Assembly: GCF_009739465.1 (NCBI RefSeq)
Contig: NZ_WHOM01000035.1
Coordinates: forward strand, 24,128 to 88,127
Origin: Streptomyces apocyni
GTDB lineage: Bacteria > Actinomycetota > Actinomycetes > Streptomycetales > Streptomycetaceae
Reading direction: 5' to 3'
Length of the DNA stretch: 64,000 nucleotides
Position numbers and translations under genes: made by a program
Shown: positions 34,778-44,744 of the stretch, piece by piece
How the letters are laid out: every line of letters starts with the position of its first letter
Position numbering within the stretch: the stretch's first letter is position 1
Notes under the pieces: model-generated
The model's database searches: none
The model's input: the letters and a program-made list of their open reading frames with translations, nothing else
Told to the model about the DNA's origin: nothing

Positions 34778-36031
34778 TCAGACCTGTGGCCGGAGCCGGG
34801 CGGCGTCGGCTGGGCCCTGGCCTTCGCGGGTTCCGGCCAGCAGGACACTGCCTTCACGCCACTTCTCCCAGCTCATGTTCCAGTCTCCGTAGCCGTTGCC
34901 GAAGGTCGGCATCGTCTCGCCAGCGCTGTTGATGGTCTTGACGATGTCCCCTTGGCGCACGGTGTTGTAGAACCAGGCGGCGTTGCCGGTGCCCATGCCG
35001 ACGCAGCCGTGGCTGACGTTGGCGCCACCGTGGGAGCCGGCGGACCAGGGCGCGGCGTGCACGTATTCACCGCTGTGGGTGACCCGGGTCGCGTAGTAGA
35101 CCGGCAGGTCGTACGAGTCGGCGCTGCTGGTGGGGATGCCGATGCTGGTGCCCCGCATCCGGACGAAGTACTCCTTTCCCAGCACGATTTTGACGCCGTT
35201 TCTGGTGGAATAGCCGGGTTTGCCGGTGGTGACCGGGATGGAGTTGATCTGCTCGCCGTTGCGGTAGACCGTCATCCAGTGCGCTGAGGCGTTCACCACT
35301 GCCTCGATCTTGTCGCCTGTCTTCAGTCTCAGCGGCTTGGTCGCGGTACCCCTGAGCTTGTCGTTCACCTTGATGCCCGCGAGGCGGGAGGTGGCCTCGA
35401 TGGTCGCCCGCGCCGGCCAGTACTCCTTGGGCCGGTAGTGCAGGGTCTCGTCGTCCGCCCAGTGCCAGGCGCCCTCGACGGCGGGGGTGGACCGCACGGT
35501 CAGGGCGCGCTCCACGACGGCCCTGGCCTGCTTGCCCTTGACTGGGGCGCTGAGCTTCGCCGTGACGGGCTGTCCGACGCCGTAGGTGCCCGCCTGTGGG
35601 CCGAACTCGACCTTGAGGGCCTTCGCCTTGGCCTCGCCGGTCTCGAACGTCAGCGCCTTGTGTCCAGGGGCGCCGTCGCTGTCCTCGGTGCTGACCTTCA
35701 CCTCGTAGCGGGTGTTCGCGGCCAGCGGCGCGGTGCTGTGCCAGCGCGCGCCGTCGGCGGACAGTTCTCCCGCGACATAGCGGCCCGCCGCGTCGGTCGC
35801 CGTCACATCGGTGATGCGCGCGTCCTCGCCCTGGGCGGTCACCTCCAGCGCCTGGTCCGGGTTCATCTTCTTTTTGCCGACGGACCCGTTGAAGGCGATC
35901 TGCCCCGCCGCGTCATAGGGCTTGGAGGAGAGCGGATGGCTGCTGGAGCCGCAGGCCGTGGCCCCCGCGCCGCCGGCGACCACCAACAGCGTGCAGCTCA
36001 GTATCGTGTGGATTCGCGGTGAGTGGCTCAT
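34778..36031 (-). CDS. Lipoprotein L,D-transpeptidase (YkuD domain, Ig-like domains)
   Basis: 417 aa. A signal peptide with lipobox GATAC (about residue 27) predicts a membrane-anchored lipoprotein. Two Ig-like domains (about 45-255) precede a C-terminal YkuD domain with YVHAAPWSAGSHGG and the nucleophile motif VSHGCVGMG. It makes 3-3 peptidoglycan cross-links, as do mycobacterial LdtMt2-type enzymes. I chose ATG at 36031 (MSHSPRIHT) over a GTG 6 nt upstream. It sits between the two respiratory operons. Confidence 0.93.
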   Translation of the reverse strand: MSHSPRIHTILSCTLLVVAGGAGATACGSSSHPLSSKPYDAAGQIAFNGSVGKKKMNPDQALEVTAQGEDARITDVTATDAAGRYVAGELSADGARWHSTAPLAANTRYEVKVSTEDSDGAPGHKALTFETGEAKAKALKVEFGPQAGTYGVGQPVTAKLSAPVKGKQARAVVERALTVRSTPAVEGAWHWADDETLHYRPKEYWPARATIEATSRLAGIKVNDKLRGTATKPLRLKTGDKIEAVVNASAHWMTVYRNGEQINSIPVTTGKPGYSTRNGVKIVLGKEYFVRMRGTSIGIPTSSADSYDLPVYYATRVTHSGEYVHAAPWSAGSHGGANVSHGCVGMGTGNAAWFYNTVRQGDIVKTINSAGETMPTFGNGYGDWNMSWEKWREGSVLLAGTREGQGPADAARLRPQV

Positions 36032-36108
36032 AACCACACGCTAGGAAGCCGCGTCAATTACGGCGCGCGGAGTGACCCGTATGAGGGGTAGTGGTTACGT
36101 CAAACGAG

Positions 36109-36145
36109 GGGGCCCGGACTCTCCTTCACGGAGTGTCCGGGCCCC
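36109..36145 (-). terminator. Terminator of the ctaCDF operon
   Basis: A GGGGCCCGGAC/GTCCGGGCCCC stem of 11 bp extended by CTCC/GGAG with a TTCAC loop, 60 bp after ctaF. Confidence 0.85.
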
Positions 36146-36207
36146 TCGGGGTCCTGCGTGTGCTAGCGAGCCGTTCCGCTCACCGGCTTTGGCTCACCGG
36201 CTTCGGC

Positions 36208-36606
36208 TCACTGGTTCTGGTTCTCGCCGCGGTAGTACTCGAAGACCCAGCCCCAGAGCCCGATCAGGAGCAGCGGGGCGGAGAAGTACAGCAGCCACCA
36301 GCCGAAGACGACGCCCATGAAGGCGAACGCGCCACCAATGGCCAGCACGAGCGGCTGCCAGCTGTGCGGCGAGAAGAACCCCACCTCGCCGGCCTCGTCC
36401 GCGACATCGGCTTCCTTGTTGTCCTGCGCCATCGCGTCGACCCGCCGGGCCGTGAAGGCCAGGTAGAAGCCGATCATGATGCACAGGCCGAAGGCCATGA
36501 AGAGCGCCGCCGTGCCCACCGGCTCCTTCGACCACCAGCCGTAGACACCGGCCATGATCAGGATGAAGACGCTCAGCCAGATGAACATCGTTCCCTGGAT
36601 CTTCAC
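36208..36606 (-). CDS. ctaF: Cytochrome c oxidase subunit IV (actinobacterial)
   Basis: 132 aa with four predicted helices, starting [20 protein letters not shown]. The family is actinobacteria-specific and required for assembly of aa3 oxidase. The start overlaps the ctaD stop by 4 nt, placing it third in ctaC-ctaD-ctaF. It is followed by a strong terminator. Confidence 0.96.
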   Translation of the reverse strand: MKIQGTMFIWLSVFILIMAGVYGWWSKEPVGTAALFMAFGLCIMIGFYLAFTARRVDAMAQDNKEADVADEAGEVGFFSPHSWQPLVLAIGGAFAFMGVVFGWWLLYFSAPLLLIGLWGWVFEYYRGENQNQ

Positions 36607-38339
36607 TTCTCGCCCTCCTTGTCAGCCGCGATGGCGCTGGCGCCGTGACCGGCATGACCAAGCTGCTCAAGCGCGGTGATCTCCGGGTGGTGGAGATCGA
36701 ACGCCGGAGACTCACTGCGGATACGCGGCAGGGTAAGGAAGTTGTGCCGCGGCGGCGGGCAGGACGTGGCCCACTCGAGTGAGCGGCCGTAGCCCCACGG
36801 GTCGTCGACCTCGATCTTCTTGCCGTACCTGGCCGTCTTCCAGACGTTGTAGAGGAACGGCAGCATCGACAGACCGAGCAGGAAGGAGCTGATCGTGGAG
36901 ATGGTGTTCAGCGCCGTGAACCCGTCCGCGTCCAGGTAGTCCGCGTAACGCCGCGGCATGCCCTCGGCACCCAGCCAGTGCTGCACCAGGAAGGTGCCGT
37001 GGAAGCCCACGAACAGCGTCCAGAAGGTGATCTTGCCGAGCCGCTCGTCCAGCATCTTGCCGGTGAACTTCGGCCACCAGAAGTGGAAGCCGGAGAACAT
37101 CGCGAAGACCACGGTGCCGAAGATGACGTAGTGGAAGTGCGCGACGACGAAGTACGAGTCGGAGACGTGGAAGTCCATCGGGGGCGAGGCCAGGATGACG
37201 CCGGTCAGACCACCGAAGGTGAAGGTGATCAGGAAGCCGACAGCCCAGAGCATCGGGTTCTCGAAGGACAGACTGCCCTTCCACATGGTGCCGATCCAGT
37301 TGAAGAACTTCACACCGGTGGGCACCGCGATCAGGAAGGTCATGAAGGAGAAGAACGGCAACAGCACGCCGCCGGTGACGTACATGTGGTGCGCCCACAC
37401 CGTCACGGACAGACCGGCGATCGCGATGGTCGCGGCGATCAGACCGATGTAGCCGAACATCGGCTTACGCGAGAAGACCGGAATGACTTCGGAAATGATG
37501 CCGAAGAACGGCAACGCGATGATGTACACCTCTGGATGGCCGAAGAACCAGAAGAGGTGTTGCCACAGCAGAGCGCCGCCGTTGGCTGGATTGAAGATCT
37601 GTGCGCCGAACTGGCGGTCCGCCTCCAGGGCGAACAGCGCGGCGGCCAGCACCGGGAAGGCGAGCAGGACCAGCACACCGGTCAGCAGCACGTTCCAGGT
37701 GAAGATCGGCATCCGGAACATCGTCATGCCGGGAGCGCGCATGCAGATGATGGTGGTGATGAAGTTGACCGAGCCGAGGATCGTGCCGAAGCCGGAGAAG
37801 GCCAGACCCATGATCCACATGTCGGCGCCGATACCCGGCGAGCGGACCGCGTCCGACAGCGGGGAGTAGGCGAACCAGCCGAAGTTGGCCGCGCCTTCCG
37901 GGGTGAGGAAACCCGCCACCGCGATCAGCGAGCCGAAGAGGTACAGCCAGTACGCGAACATGTTCAGCCGCGGGAACGCCACGTCGGGCGCGCCGATCTG
38001 CAGCGGCATGATCCAGTTCGCGAAGCCGGCGAACAGCGGTGTCGCGAACATCAGCAGCATCACGGTGCCGTGCATCGTGAACGCCTGGTTGAACTGCTCG
38101 TTCGACATGATCTGCGTGCCGGGACGGGCCAGCTCGGCGCGCATGAAGAGCGCCATCAGGCCGCCGACACAGAAGAACACGAACGACGTGATCAGGTACA
38201 GCGAGCCGATGGTCTTGTGGTCAGTGCTGGTAAGCCACTTCACCACCACATTGCCGGGCTGCTTGCGCCGTACGGGCAACTCGTCCTCGTACGAGTCGTC
38301 GGCTACGGCGGCACCCTGGGGTTCGTTGAGGATGCTCAC
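36603..38339 (-). CDS. ctaD: Cytochrome c oxidase subunit I
   Basis: 578 aa catalytic subunit with 12 helices. Haem a, haem a3 and CuB ligands are recognisable: [39 protein letters not shown] and [10 protein letters not shown]. It reduces oxygen to water and pumps protons. The start overlaps the ctaC stop by 4 nt. Confidence 0.98.
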   Translation of the reverse strand: MSILNEPQGAAVADDSYEDELPVRRKQPGNVVVKWLTSTDHKTIGSLYLITSFVFFCVGGLMALFMRAELARPGTQIMSNEQFNQAFTMHGTVMLLMFATPLFAGFANWIMPLQIGAPDVAFPRLNMFAYWLYLFGSLIAVAGFLTPEGAANFGWFAYSPLSDAVRSPGIGADMWIMGLAFSGFGTILGSVNFITTIICMRAPGMTMFRMPIFTWNVLLTGVLVLLAFPVLAAALFALEADRQFGAQIFNPANGGALLWQHLFWFFGHPEVYIIALPFFGIISEVIPVFSRKPMFGYIGLIAATIAIAGLSVTVWAHHMYVTGGVLLPFFSFMTFLIAVPTGVKFFNWIGTMWKGSLSFENPMLWAVGFLITFTFGGLTGVILASPPMDFHVSDSYFVVAHFHYVIFGTVVFAMFSGFHFWWPKFTGKMLDERLGKITFWTLFVGFHGTFLVQHWLGAEGMPRRYADYLDADGFTALNTISTISSFLLGLSMLPFLYNVWKTARYGKKIEVDDPWGYGRSLEWATSCPPPRHNFLTLPRIRSESPAFDLHHPEITALEQLGHAGHGASAIAADKEGEK

Positions 38340-39298
38340 AGTTGGTTCTTCTCCGCGTTCCTGGCCGGGTCCGTCTGCTCAATGCCCGACGGGATGTAGC
38401 CGGTCTGCCCCTTGTCCGCCAGCTCCCTGAGGTGCTGCTGGTAGCGCTCCGGGGAGACGACCTTGACGTTGAACAGCATCCGGGAGTGGTCGACGCCGCA
38501 GAGCTCGGCGCACTTGCCCAGGAAGGTGCCCTCCTTGTTGGGGGTCACCTCGAAGGCGTTGGTGTGGCCCGGGATGACGTCCTGCTTCATCAGGAACGGC
38601 ACCACCCAGAAGGAGTGGATGACGTCACGAGAGGTCAGGATGAACCGGACCTTCTCGCCCTTGGGCAGCCAGAGCGTCGGCCCCGGGTTGCCGGTCTGCG
38701 GGTTCCGCTCGCCGGGCGTACCGGCCACGTAGACACCGCCGGCGTTGTCCGGGAAGTCTTCCTTGTACCGGTCCGGGATGGCCGCCAGTTCCTTGCTGGT
38801 CTTGGCGTCACCCTCGTCGGAGCCGGGTACGTCCTCGATGTAGTTGAAGCCCCAGCTCCACTGGTAGCCGACGACGTTGATGGTGTGCGCCGGCTTGTCC
38901 TCCAGTGCGAGGAGCTTCGACTCGTCGCGGGCGGTGAAGTAGAACAACACCGACACGATGATGAGCGGAACCACGGTGTACAGCGCCTCGATGGGCATGT
39001 TGTACCGGGTCTGCGGAGGTACCTCGACCTTGGTGCGGCTGCGCCGGTGGAAGATGACGCTCCACAGGATCAGTCCCCACACCAGCACGCCCGTGGCGAG
39101 CGCAGCCGCCCACGAGCCCTGCCAGAGGGACAGAATCCGCGGGGCCTCTTCTGTTACCGGCGTTGGCATACCAAGGCGGGGGAAGTCCTTGTATGTGCAA
39201 CCGGTCGCGGTCGCGAGGATCAGGCCCGCAGTCAGCACCTGCGGCAGCTTCCGCCGCATCGGGCGCCGCGACGAGCGGTCGGAGCCGTTGGGACTCAC
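38336..39298 (-). CDS. ctaC: Cytochrome c oxidase subunit II (lipoprotein)
   Basis: 320 aa. A signal sequence with lipobox ATGC (about residue 34) and two helices lead to the extracellular CuA domain with the binuclear copper ligands in [12 protein letters not shown]. It accepts electrons from QcrC. The start is GTG at 39298 ([10 protein letters not shown]) with GGAAGG upstream; an extended frame to 39403 would overlap the promoter. First gene of the ctaCDF unit. Confidence 0.96.
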   Translation of the reverse strand: MSPNGSDRSSRRPMRRKLPQVLTAGLILATATGCTYKDFPRLGMPTPVTEEAPRILSLWQGSWAAALATGVLVWGLILWSVIFHRRSRTKVEVPPQTRYNMPIEALYTVVPLIIVSVLFYFTARDESKLLALEDKPAHTINVVGYQWSWGFNYIEDVPGSDEGDAKTSKELAAIPDRYKEDFPDNAGGVYVAGTPGERNPQTGNPGPTLWLPKGEKVRFILTSRDVIHSFWVVPFLMKQDVIPGHTNAFEVTPNKEGTFLGKCAELCGVDHSRMLFNVKVVSPERYQQHLRELADKGQTGYIPSGIEQTDPARNAEKNQL

Positions 39299-39606
39299 GT
39301 AGCGCCTTCCCGAGAGTCTCGCCCGCTCGACCGGGCTCGTCCGTGTAGCTGGTCGGGCTCCGGCCCGTACACGGGCAGGGGTTTGGATGTTTATGCGGAC
39401 CAAACCCTACTGGACTCCATTTGGGGTCGCGCGGGGAGGGTCCCCAACGCGCCGTGGCACTCCCCAAAGGGGTGGCCTGATCGTTCGGAGAACGGCTCCG
39501 GACCCCCGAATTGCGCCCCCCACCAGGCAACTGACGCCCTCTGAGGTGATGCCGACGAGGCGGTACCGAGTGCCCGTCGGCCCGGGCGCGGCGTTAGCGT
39601 GGCCAG
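39299..39606. other. 308-bp divergent promoter region of ctaC and the desulfurase-TusA gene
   Basis: No supportable ORF. It holds the inverted repeat at 39379-39407 on the ctaC side, and a GTTAGCGT -10-like box about 9 nt before the GTG at 39607 that suggests a leaderless mRNA for the rightward gene. Confidence 0.6.
39379..39407 (-). promoter_or_regulatory. Inverted repeat overlapping the putative ctaC promoter
   Basis: GGGTTTGG (39379-39386) and CCAAACCC (39400-39407) flank a 13-nt AT-rich spacer. On the minus strand a TAGGGT -10-like box (plus 39404-39409) overlaps one arm. It could be an operator or an RNA hairpin at the start of the transcript. Confidence 0.45.
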
Positions 39607-40986
39607 GTGCCCTACTTCGACGCCGCGTCCTCCGCCCCGCTGCACCCCGTCGCCCGGCAGGCCCTGCAGGCCTCACTCGACGAGGGGTGGGCCGATCCGT
39701 CCCGGCTGTACCGCGAGGGACGGCGGGCCAGGATGCTGCTGGACGCGGCCCGGGAGGCGGCGGCGGAGGCGGTGGGCTGCCGCCCCGACGAGCTGGTCTT
39801 CACCTCTTCCGGGACGCGCGCGGTGCACTCCGGGATCGCGGGCGCGCTCGCCGGACGTCGGCGTGTCGGCACCGGCCTGGTGGTGTCCGCGGTCGAGCAC
39901 TCGTCGGTGCTCCATTCGGCGGCGCTCCACCGTGAGCGGGGCGGATCGGTGACCGAGGTGCCGGTGGACCGTACGGGCCGGGTCGACGTCTCGGCGTACC
40001 GGGCGGCGCTGGGCGAGGGGACCGCGCTGGCCTGTCTGCAGTCCGCCAACCACGAGGTGGGTACCGAGCAGCCGGTCGCCGAGGTGGCCTCGGCGTGCCG
40101 GGTGGCCGGGGTACCGCTTCTGGTGGACGCGGCCCAGTCGTTGCCGTGGGGTCCGGTGGACGGCGACTGGTCGCTGCTCACCGGAAGTGCCCACAAATGG
40201 GGCGGACCGGCAGGAGTCGGTCTGCTCGTCGTCCGCAAGGGGGTGCGGTTCGCGCCGCAGGGACCGGCGGACGAGCGGGAGTCGGGGCGCGCCCCGGGCT
40301 TCGAGAACATTCCCTCGATCGTGGCGGCGGCGGCCGCGCTGCGGGCGGTGCGCGCCGAGGCGGCCCAGGAGGCGGGGCGGCTGCGCGAGTTGACCGAGCT
40401 GCTGCGCGGCCGGGTACCCGAGCTGGTGCCGGACACGGAGGTGGTGGGCGATCCGGAGCGGCGGCTGCCGCACCTGGTGACGTTCTCGTGTCTCTATGTC
40501 GACGGGGAGACCCTGCTGCACGAGCTGGACCGCGCGGGCTTCTCGGTGTCCTCCGGCTCGTCGTGCACCAGCTCGACCCTGACGCCCAGCCATGTGCTGC
40601 GGGCGATGGGGGTGCTGAGCGAGGGGAACGTCCGGGTGTCCCTGCCGACAGGCACCCCGACGGACGACGTCGACCGCTTTCTGCGGGTGCTGCCGGAGGC
40701 GGTGTCCGCCGTACGGGCGAGGCTGGGGGCGCCACGGGCGGCGGCCGAGCCCGGAGAGGTCGGCTCGCTGGTCGTCGACTCGCTGGGCAAGCGATGCCCG
40801 ATCCCGGTGATCGAGCTGGCCAAGGTGATCGGCGATGTGCCGGTCGGCGGGACGGTGACGGTCCTCTCGGACGACGAGGCGGCGCGGCTGGACATCCCCG
40901 CGTGGTGCGAGATGCGGGGCCAGGAGTACGTCGGCGAGGAACCGGCGGACCGAGGCCGTGCCTATGTGGTCCGCCGGGTCTCGTAG
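39607..40986 (+). CDS. Cysteine desulfurase-TusA-like fusion protein
   Basis: 459 aa. Residues 1-370 are a NifS/IscS-type class V aminotransferase with PLP Lys197 in GSAHKWGGPAG, His98 in VEHSSVLHS and a mobile-loop Cys320 in SSGSSCTSST. Residues 385-459 form a TusA-like sulfur carrier with Cys397 in KRCPIPVIEL (the CPxP motif). One chain could therefore remove sulfur from cysteine and carry it as persulfide to thiolation or cofactor pathways. Start GTG at 39607, probably leaderless. It diverges from ctaC. Confidence 0.92.
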   Translation: MPYFDAASSAPLHPVARQALQASLDEGWADPSRLYREGRRARMLLDAAREAAAEAVGCRPDELVFTSSGTRAVHSGIAGALAGRRRVGTGLVVSAVEHSSVLHSAALHRERGGSVTEVPVDRTGRVDVSAYRAALGEGTALACLQSANHEVGTEQPVAEVASACRVAGVPLLVDAAQSLPWGPVDGDWSLLTGSAHKWGGPAGVGLLVVRKGVRFAPQGPADERESGRAPGFENIPSIVAAAAALRAVRAEAAQEAGRLRELTELLRGRVPELVPDTEVVGDPERRLPHLVTFSCLYVDGETLLHELDRAGFSVSSGSSCTSSTLTPSHVLRAMGVLSEGNVRVSLPTGTPTDDVDRFLRVLPEAVSAVRARLGAPRAAAEPGEVGSLVVDSLGKRCPIPVIELAKVIGDVPVGGTVTVLSDDEAARLDIPAWCEMRGQEYVGEEPADRGRAYVVRRVS

Positions 40987-41028
40987 CGCCCGTCAGCAGG
41001 GGCGTCTGGCCGGACGCCCCTGTCTGGC

Positions 41029-42003
41029 CTAGGCCAGGTGCTCCGTGACCTCGGCCGCGGCGTCGAAGCCGTACGCCTTGGTGAAGCGGTCCATGAAGTG
41101 GGCACGGCGCAGGGTGTACTCCTGGGTGCCCATGGTCTCGATGACCAGCGTCGCGAGCATGCAGCCGAGCTGCGCCGCCCGCTCGTGGCTGACGCCCCAG
41201 CCCAGGCCGCACAGGAAGCCCGCGCGGAAGGCGTCGCCGACGCCGGTCGGGTCGACCTTGGCCTCCTCCTGCGGGCAGCCGACCTCGATCGAGGGCTCAC
41301 CGGCGCGCTCGATGCGGACACCGCGCGAGCCGAGCGTGGTGACCCGGTGGCCGACGCGGCCCAGGATCTCCTCGTCGCTCCAGCCGGTCTTGGACTCGAT
41401 GAGCCCCTTCTCGTACTCGTTGGAGAAGAGGTACGTGGCGCCGTCGAGGAGGGTACGGATCTCGTCGCCCTTCATCCGCGCGATCTGCTGCGAGAAGTCG
41501 GCGGCGAACGGGATGGAGCGGGTGCGGCACTCCTCGGTGTGGCGCAGCATCGCCTCCGGGTCGTCCGCGCCGATCAGGACGAGGTCCAGGCCGCCGACCC
41601 GGTCGGCCACGGCCTTCAGCTCGATCAGGCGGGCCTCGCTCATCGCGCCCGTGTAGAAGGAGCCGATCTGGTTGTGGTCGGCGTCCGTGGTGCAGACGAA
41701 GCGGGCGGTGTGCAGCACCTCGGAGATGCGTACGGACTCGGTGTCCACGCCGTGCCGGTCGAGCCAGGCGCGGTACTCGTCGAAGTCGGACCCGGCGGCG
41801 CCCACCAGGATCGGGTTTCCGCCGAGCTGCCCCATGCCGAAGCAGATGTTGGGGCCGACGCCTCCCCGCCGTACGTCGAGGTTGTCCACCAGGAAGGACA
41901 GCGAGACCGTGTGCAACTGGTCGGCGACCAGCTGGTCGGCAAAGCGACCAGGGAAGGTCATCAGGTGGTCGGTGGCGATGGAGCCGGTGACAGCGATTCG
42001 CAC
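41029..42003 (-). CDS. adoK: Adenosine kinase-like PfkB-family sugar kinase
   Basis: 324 aa ribokinase-fold enzyme. The catalytic/anion-hole motif DPTGVGDAFRAGF near the C-terminus and the N-terminal GSIATDHLM, RGGVGPN and HTARFVCTTD closely follow mycobacterial adenosine kinase AdoK (Rv2202c, formerly cbhK) along its length. It likely phosphorylates adenosine for purine salvage, although older annotation calls it a carbohydrate kinase. Start GTG with AGGAGAC upstream. It faces a small ORF across a 136-bp promoter gap. Confidence 0.88.
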   Translation of the reverse strand: MRIAVTGSIATDHLMTFPGRFADQLVADQLHTVSLSFLVDNLDVRRGGVGPNICFGMGQLGGNPILVGAAGSDFDEYRAWLDRHGVDTESVRISEVLHTARFVCTTDADHNQIGSFYTGAMSEARLIELKAVADRVGGLDLVLIGADDPEAMLRHTEECRTRSIPFAADFSQQIARMKGDEIRTLLDGATYLFSNEYEKGLIESKTGWSDEEILGRVGHRVTTLGSRGVRIERAGEPSIEVGCPQEEAKVDPTGVGDAFRAGFLCGLGWGVSHERAAQLGCMLATLVIETMGTQEYTLRRAHFMDRFTKAYGFDAAAEVTEHLA

Positions 42004-42139
42004 GGCTTTAGTCTCCTGCGGAAGGCAGCGGGGGAGATTGACACCTCACGCTACCCGCTTTGGGCCGATGGATTGAATGGCGAAAACTACCCGATAGTAG
42101 ACCTTCTTTGTCGGGGCGAGGCGTGCGTACGGTGCAGAT

Positions 42140-42340
42140 ATGTCGAAGCACACCGTGATCGTGGAGCCCGGCGACCTCAGTCTCGAGCAGCTGCGGGGTG
42201 ACTGCGCGCGGATGGCGCCCCACTGGACGGCGCCCGCCCGGACCGCTCCCGCACCCGTGCCGCCCTCCCTGATCCATGGCATCGTCGTGCCGCCTCACTC
42301 GGCGAAGCTGCTGGACTCCCTGTCGGACTACGGGGACTGA
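42140..42340 (+). CDS. Small hypothetical protein (66 aa)
   Basis: 66 aa starting MSKHTVIVEPGDLSLEQL and ending LLDSLSDYGD, with a Pro/Ala-rich centre. GC3 bias is typical of real genes here. No clear ribosome site precedes the ATG, so it may be leaderless. I do not recognise a family. It sits alone between adoK and a membrane-anchored protein. Confidence 0.6.
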   Translation: MSKHTVIVEPGDLSLEQLRGDCARMAPHWTAPARTAPAPVPPSLIHGIVVPPHSAKLLDSLSDYGD

Positions 42341-42486
42341 ACGTCGGATTACGGGGAGCGCTACGGGACTGAATCCGGGGCGCTCGAAGGGGAACCGCGC
42401 GCTCCCTCGCTTCGTCTCATCGTCGCTCCCTCTTCGGGGGGATGCCGGATACGGCATGAGACGGCGGCAGGTGAAGGAGCGATGCG

Positions 42487-43974
42487 GTGAGCACCGAGGG
42501 GCCCCAGCGACCGGAGCAACCCGAGCGACCCGAGCACGATGACGTACCCGCCCGGCGGCGGTTCCCGCTGGTCGTCACCTCGGTCGCGGCCGCGGTGCTG
42601 CTGGCCGGTGGCGGTGGGGCGTACCTCGCGACGAGCGCCTCAGGCGGCGGCGACGGCGACCGCGCGGGCTCCGGCGGCCCGAGCGCCGACGCTTCCCCGC
42701 CCCCGCTCGACCTGGACGGTCACACGGAGGGCGGTACGGAGCCGGACGCGCCCGGTATCGCGCCGGGTGAGCCCGACCCGAGCGGTGCCCGGTACCGGCT
42801 GGGCGACAAGGTGACCGACGGGCTCGATGAGCCCGACGCGGCGCCGGTGTACCGGCCGCGCGGCGAGGTCACCAAGGACCAGGTGGCGCGGCTCGCGGCG
42901 GCCCTGAAGGTCAAGGGCACCCCGCGGCTCGACGGCACCGCCTGGAAGGTCGGACCGGTGAAGGGCGGCTCCGGGCATGAGCTACAGGTGCACAAGCAGG
43001 CGCCGGGCAGCTGGACGTACACGCAGTACTTCTCGGGTGAATGCCCTGCCCGCGCCCCGTGCGCGCCCGTGGGCGGGCAGGGTCTCGGGAGTCAGATCGG
43101 CCCGCTGAGCGAGGAGGAGGCGAAGGCCGCGGCCCGGCCCCTGCTGAAGGCGATCGGCCAGGATGACGCCAAGCTGGACGCCCGGCAGACGCAGGGGCGG
43201 ATTCGGGTGGTGAACGCCGATCCGGTGGTCGGCGGGCTGCCTACGCACGGCTGGTCGACCAGTGTCCAGGTCAGCCGGTCGGGTGCGCTGGTCGGCGCCA
43301 GCGGCCAGTTGGCGGACCTGACGAAGGGGGCTACGTACCCCGTACTCGGTGTGGAGGAGACGCTCAAGCGGCTGAACGCACCGGCGAAGGGGGCGGCCAG
43401 CCGGGGCGCCATCGCCGGATGCGCCAGCGCCGTACCGCACGACGGCGACAAGGAGCCGCTGGACCAGCAGGCGCCGTGCGAGCCGGGCTCCGACATGCCG
43501 GTACAGCCGAAGCCCACCACGGTGCCTGTGCGGGACGCCGTATTCGGGCTCGCGGCGCACTTCGAGCGTGGACGGCAGGTGCTGGTGCCGTCGTGGCTGT
43601 TCACGGTGAAGCCGTACGGCACCGAGGAGGCCGTCACGATCACGCACCCCGCGGTGGACCCGGCGCACCTGAAGGCACCCGCCACCGCGAAGCCCACACC
43701 GGAACCGGAGCACCGGAGCCAGGCGATCGAGGCGTACAGCGCGGACGGCAAGACGCTGACGCTGCACTTCTGGGGCGGCGTGTGCTCCACGTACTCCGCG
43801 TCGGCCGAGGAGCGCGGTGACCGGGTGGTGGTCAAGATCACCGAGACGCGGCAGGACCCGGGCCGGGTCTGCATCCTGATCGCCAAGGAGCTCACCGAGC
43901 CGGTGACCCTGGACAAACCGCTGGGCGACCGCGAGGTGGTCGACGAGGACGGCGAGCCCGTACGCCGCGCGTAA
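42487..43974 (+). CDS. Large membrane-anchored extracytoplasmic protein of unknown function
   Basis: 495 aa. A short cytoplasmic N-terminus (Pro/Glu/Arg-rich) is followed by one transmembrane helix (about 28-50; VVTSVAAAVLLAGGGGAYLA) and a long extracellular domain. Several Cys pairs (around CPARAPC, GCASAVPHDG, QAPCEPGS) suggest disulfides. The middle repeats a VxxxGxLVGASGQLADL theme reminiscent of YkoH-like or beta-rich sensor domains, but I cannot assign it. Start GTG with GAAGGAG upstream. Confidence 0.85.
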   Translation: MSTEGPQRPEQPERPEHDDVPARRRFPLVVTSVAAAVLLAGGGGAYLATSASGGGDGDRAGSGGPSADASPPPLDLDGHTEGGTEPDAPGIAPGEPDPSGARYRLGDKVTDGLDEPDAAPVYRPRGEVTKDQVARLAAALKVKGTPRLDGTAWKVGPVKGGSGHELQVHKQAPGSWTYTQYFSGECPARAPCAPVGGQGLGSQIGPLSEEEAKAAARPLLKAIGQDDAKLDARQTQGRIRVVNADPVVGGLPTHGWSTSVQVSRSGALVGASGQLADLTKGATYPVLGVEETLKRLNAPAKGAASRGAIAGCASAVPHDGDKEPLDQQAPCEPGSDMPVQPKPTTVPVRDAVFGLAAHFERGRQVLVPSWLFTVKPYGTEEAVTITHPAVDPAHLKAPATAKPTPEPEHRSQAIEAYSADGKTLTLHFWGGVCSTYSASAEERGDRVVVKITETRQDPGRVCILIAKELTEPVTLDKPLGDREVVDEDGEPVRRA

Positions 43975-44014
43975 CGCGGGTCTCAGCTACGCAAGAAGCT
44001 CCCAGCTACGCAAG

Positions 44015-44053
44015 AGGCGGCGGCCCCCAGACCAGGCCTGGGGGCCGCCGCCT
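44015..44053. terminator. Bidirectional terminator between the membrane-anchored gene and erpA
   Basis: A 16-bp perfect stem AGGCGGCGGCCCCCAG/CTGGGGGCCGCCGCCT with a 7-nt loop. Two copies of CAGCTACGCAAGA precede it (43984 and 44003). Confidence 0.88.
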
Positions 44054-44076
44054 ACGCGTGGAAGCTCAGCGAGAGC

Positions 44077-44433
44077 TCAGTTGAACGAGTCGCCGCAGGC
44101 GCAGGAGCCCGTGGCGTTGGGGTTGTCGATCGTGAAGCCCTGCTTCTCGATGGTGTCGACGAAGTCGATGGAGGCGCCGCCCAGGTACGGAGCGCTCATC
44201 CGGTCGGTGACGACCTTGACGCCGTCGAAGTCCTTGACGACATCGCCGTCGAGCGAGCGCTCGTCGAAGAACAGCTGGTAACGCAGGCCGGAGCAGCCGC
44301 CCGGCTGTACGGCGACGCGCAGCGCCAGGTCCTCGCGGCCTTCCTGGTCGAGCAGGGCCTTGACCTTCGCCGCGGCGGCGTCAGACAGGAGAATGCCGTC
44401 GCTGACAGTGGTCTTCTCGTCCGATACGGACAT
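44077..44433 (-). CDS. erpA: A-type iron-sulfur cluster carrier (HesB/IscA/ErpA family)
   Basis: 118 aa with the three conserved cysteines, one in QPGGCSGLRY and two in CACGDSF at the C-terminus. These proteins ferry [2Fe-2S]/[4Fe-4S] clusters to apo-enzymes. The start ATG at 44433 has GGGAGA upstream; longer in-frame forms are unsupported. It diverges from nadA, whose product needs a [4Fe-4S] cluster, which hints at a client. Confidence 0.94.
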   Translation of the reverse strand: MSVSDEKTTVSDGILLSDAAAAKVKALLDQEGREDLALRVAVQPGGCSGLRYQLFFDERSLDGDVVKDFDGVKVVTDRMSAPYLGGASIDFVDTIEKQGFTIDNPNATGSCACGDSFN

Positions 44434-44744
44434 CTGCTTCTCTCCCGGGTTGTTCGGACTGCTTGCCGACGGCTGTAACCGTCGGGGCCGCGGATTCATT
44501 CCGGGCCAGTGGCTGGCGGGCCGGACTCGCGGTGCCTCGTGCTGCCCCTTCATGCTCGCACACCCGCGCGGCGGCGGGCCGCGTCCGGTCGACCGGGAAT
44601 GCGTCACATCGACATGATGGCCATCGTCAATCTGACGTGAAGCAGTTATGATAGATAGCGTCATTTCGACGAGAAGGCTCGTGCAGTACCCGCATCACCG
44701 CAGTACCTCCGCAGTTTCTCCGTAGAACAGAAAGGGTGCGTGTC
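44434..44744. other. 311-bp divergent region between erpA and nadA
   Basis: No supportable gene. The 44620-44670 segment is AT-rich with TATGAT at 44647-44652, a candidate -10 for nadA. A TGACG (44633-44637) and CGTCA (44659-44663) pair flanks it and could be an operator. Confidence 0.5.
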
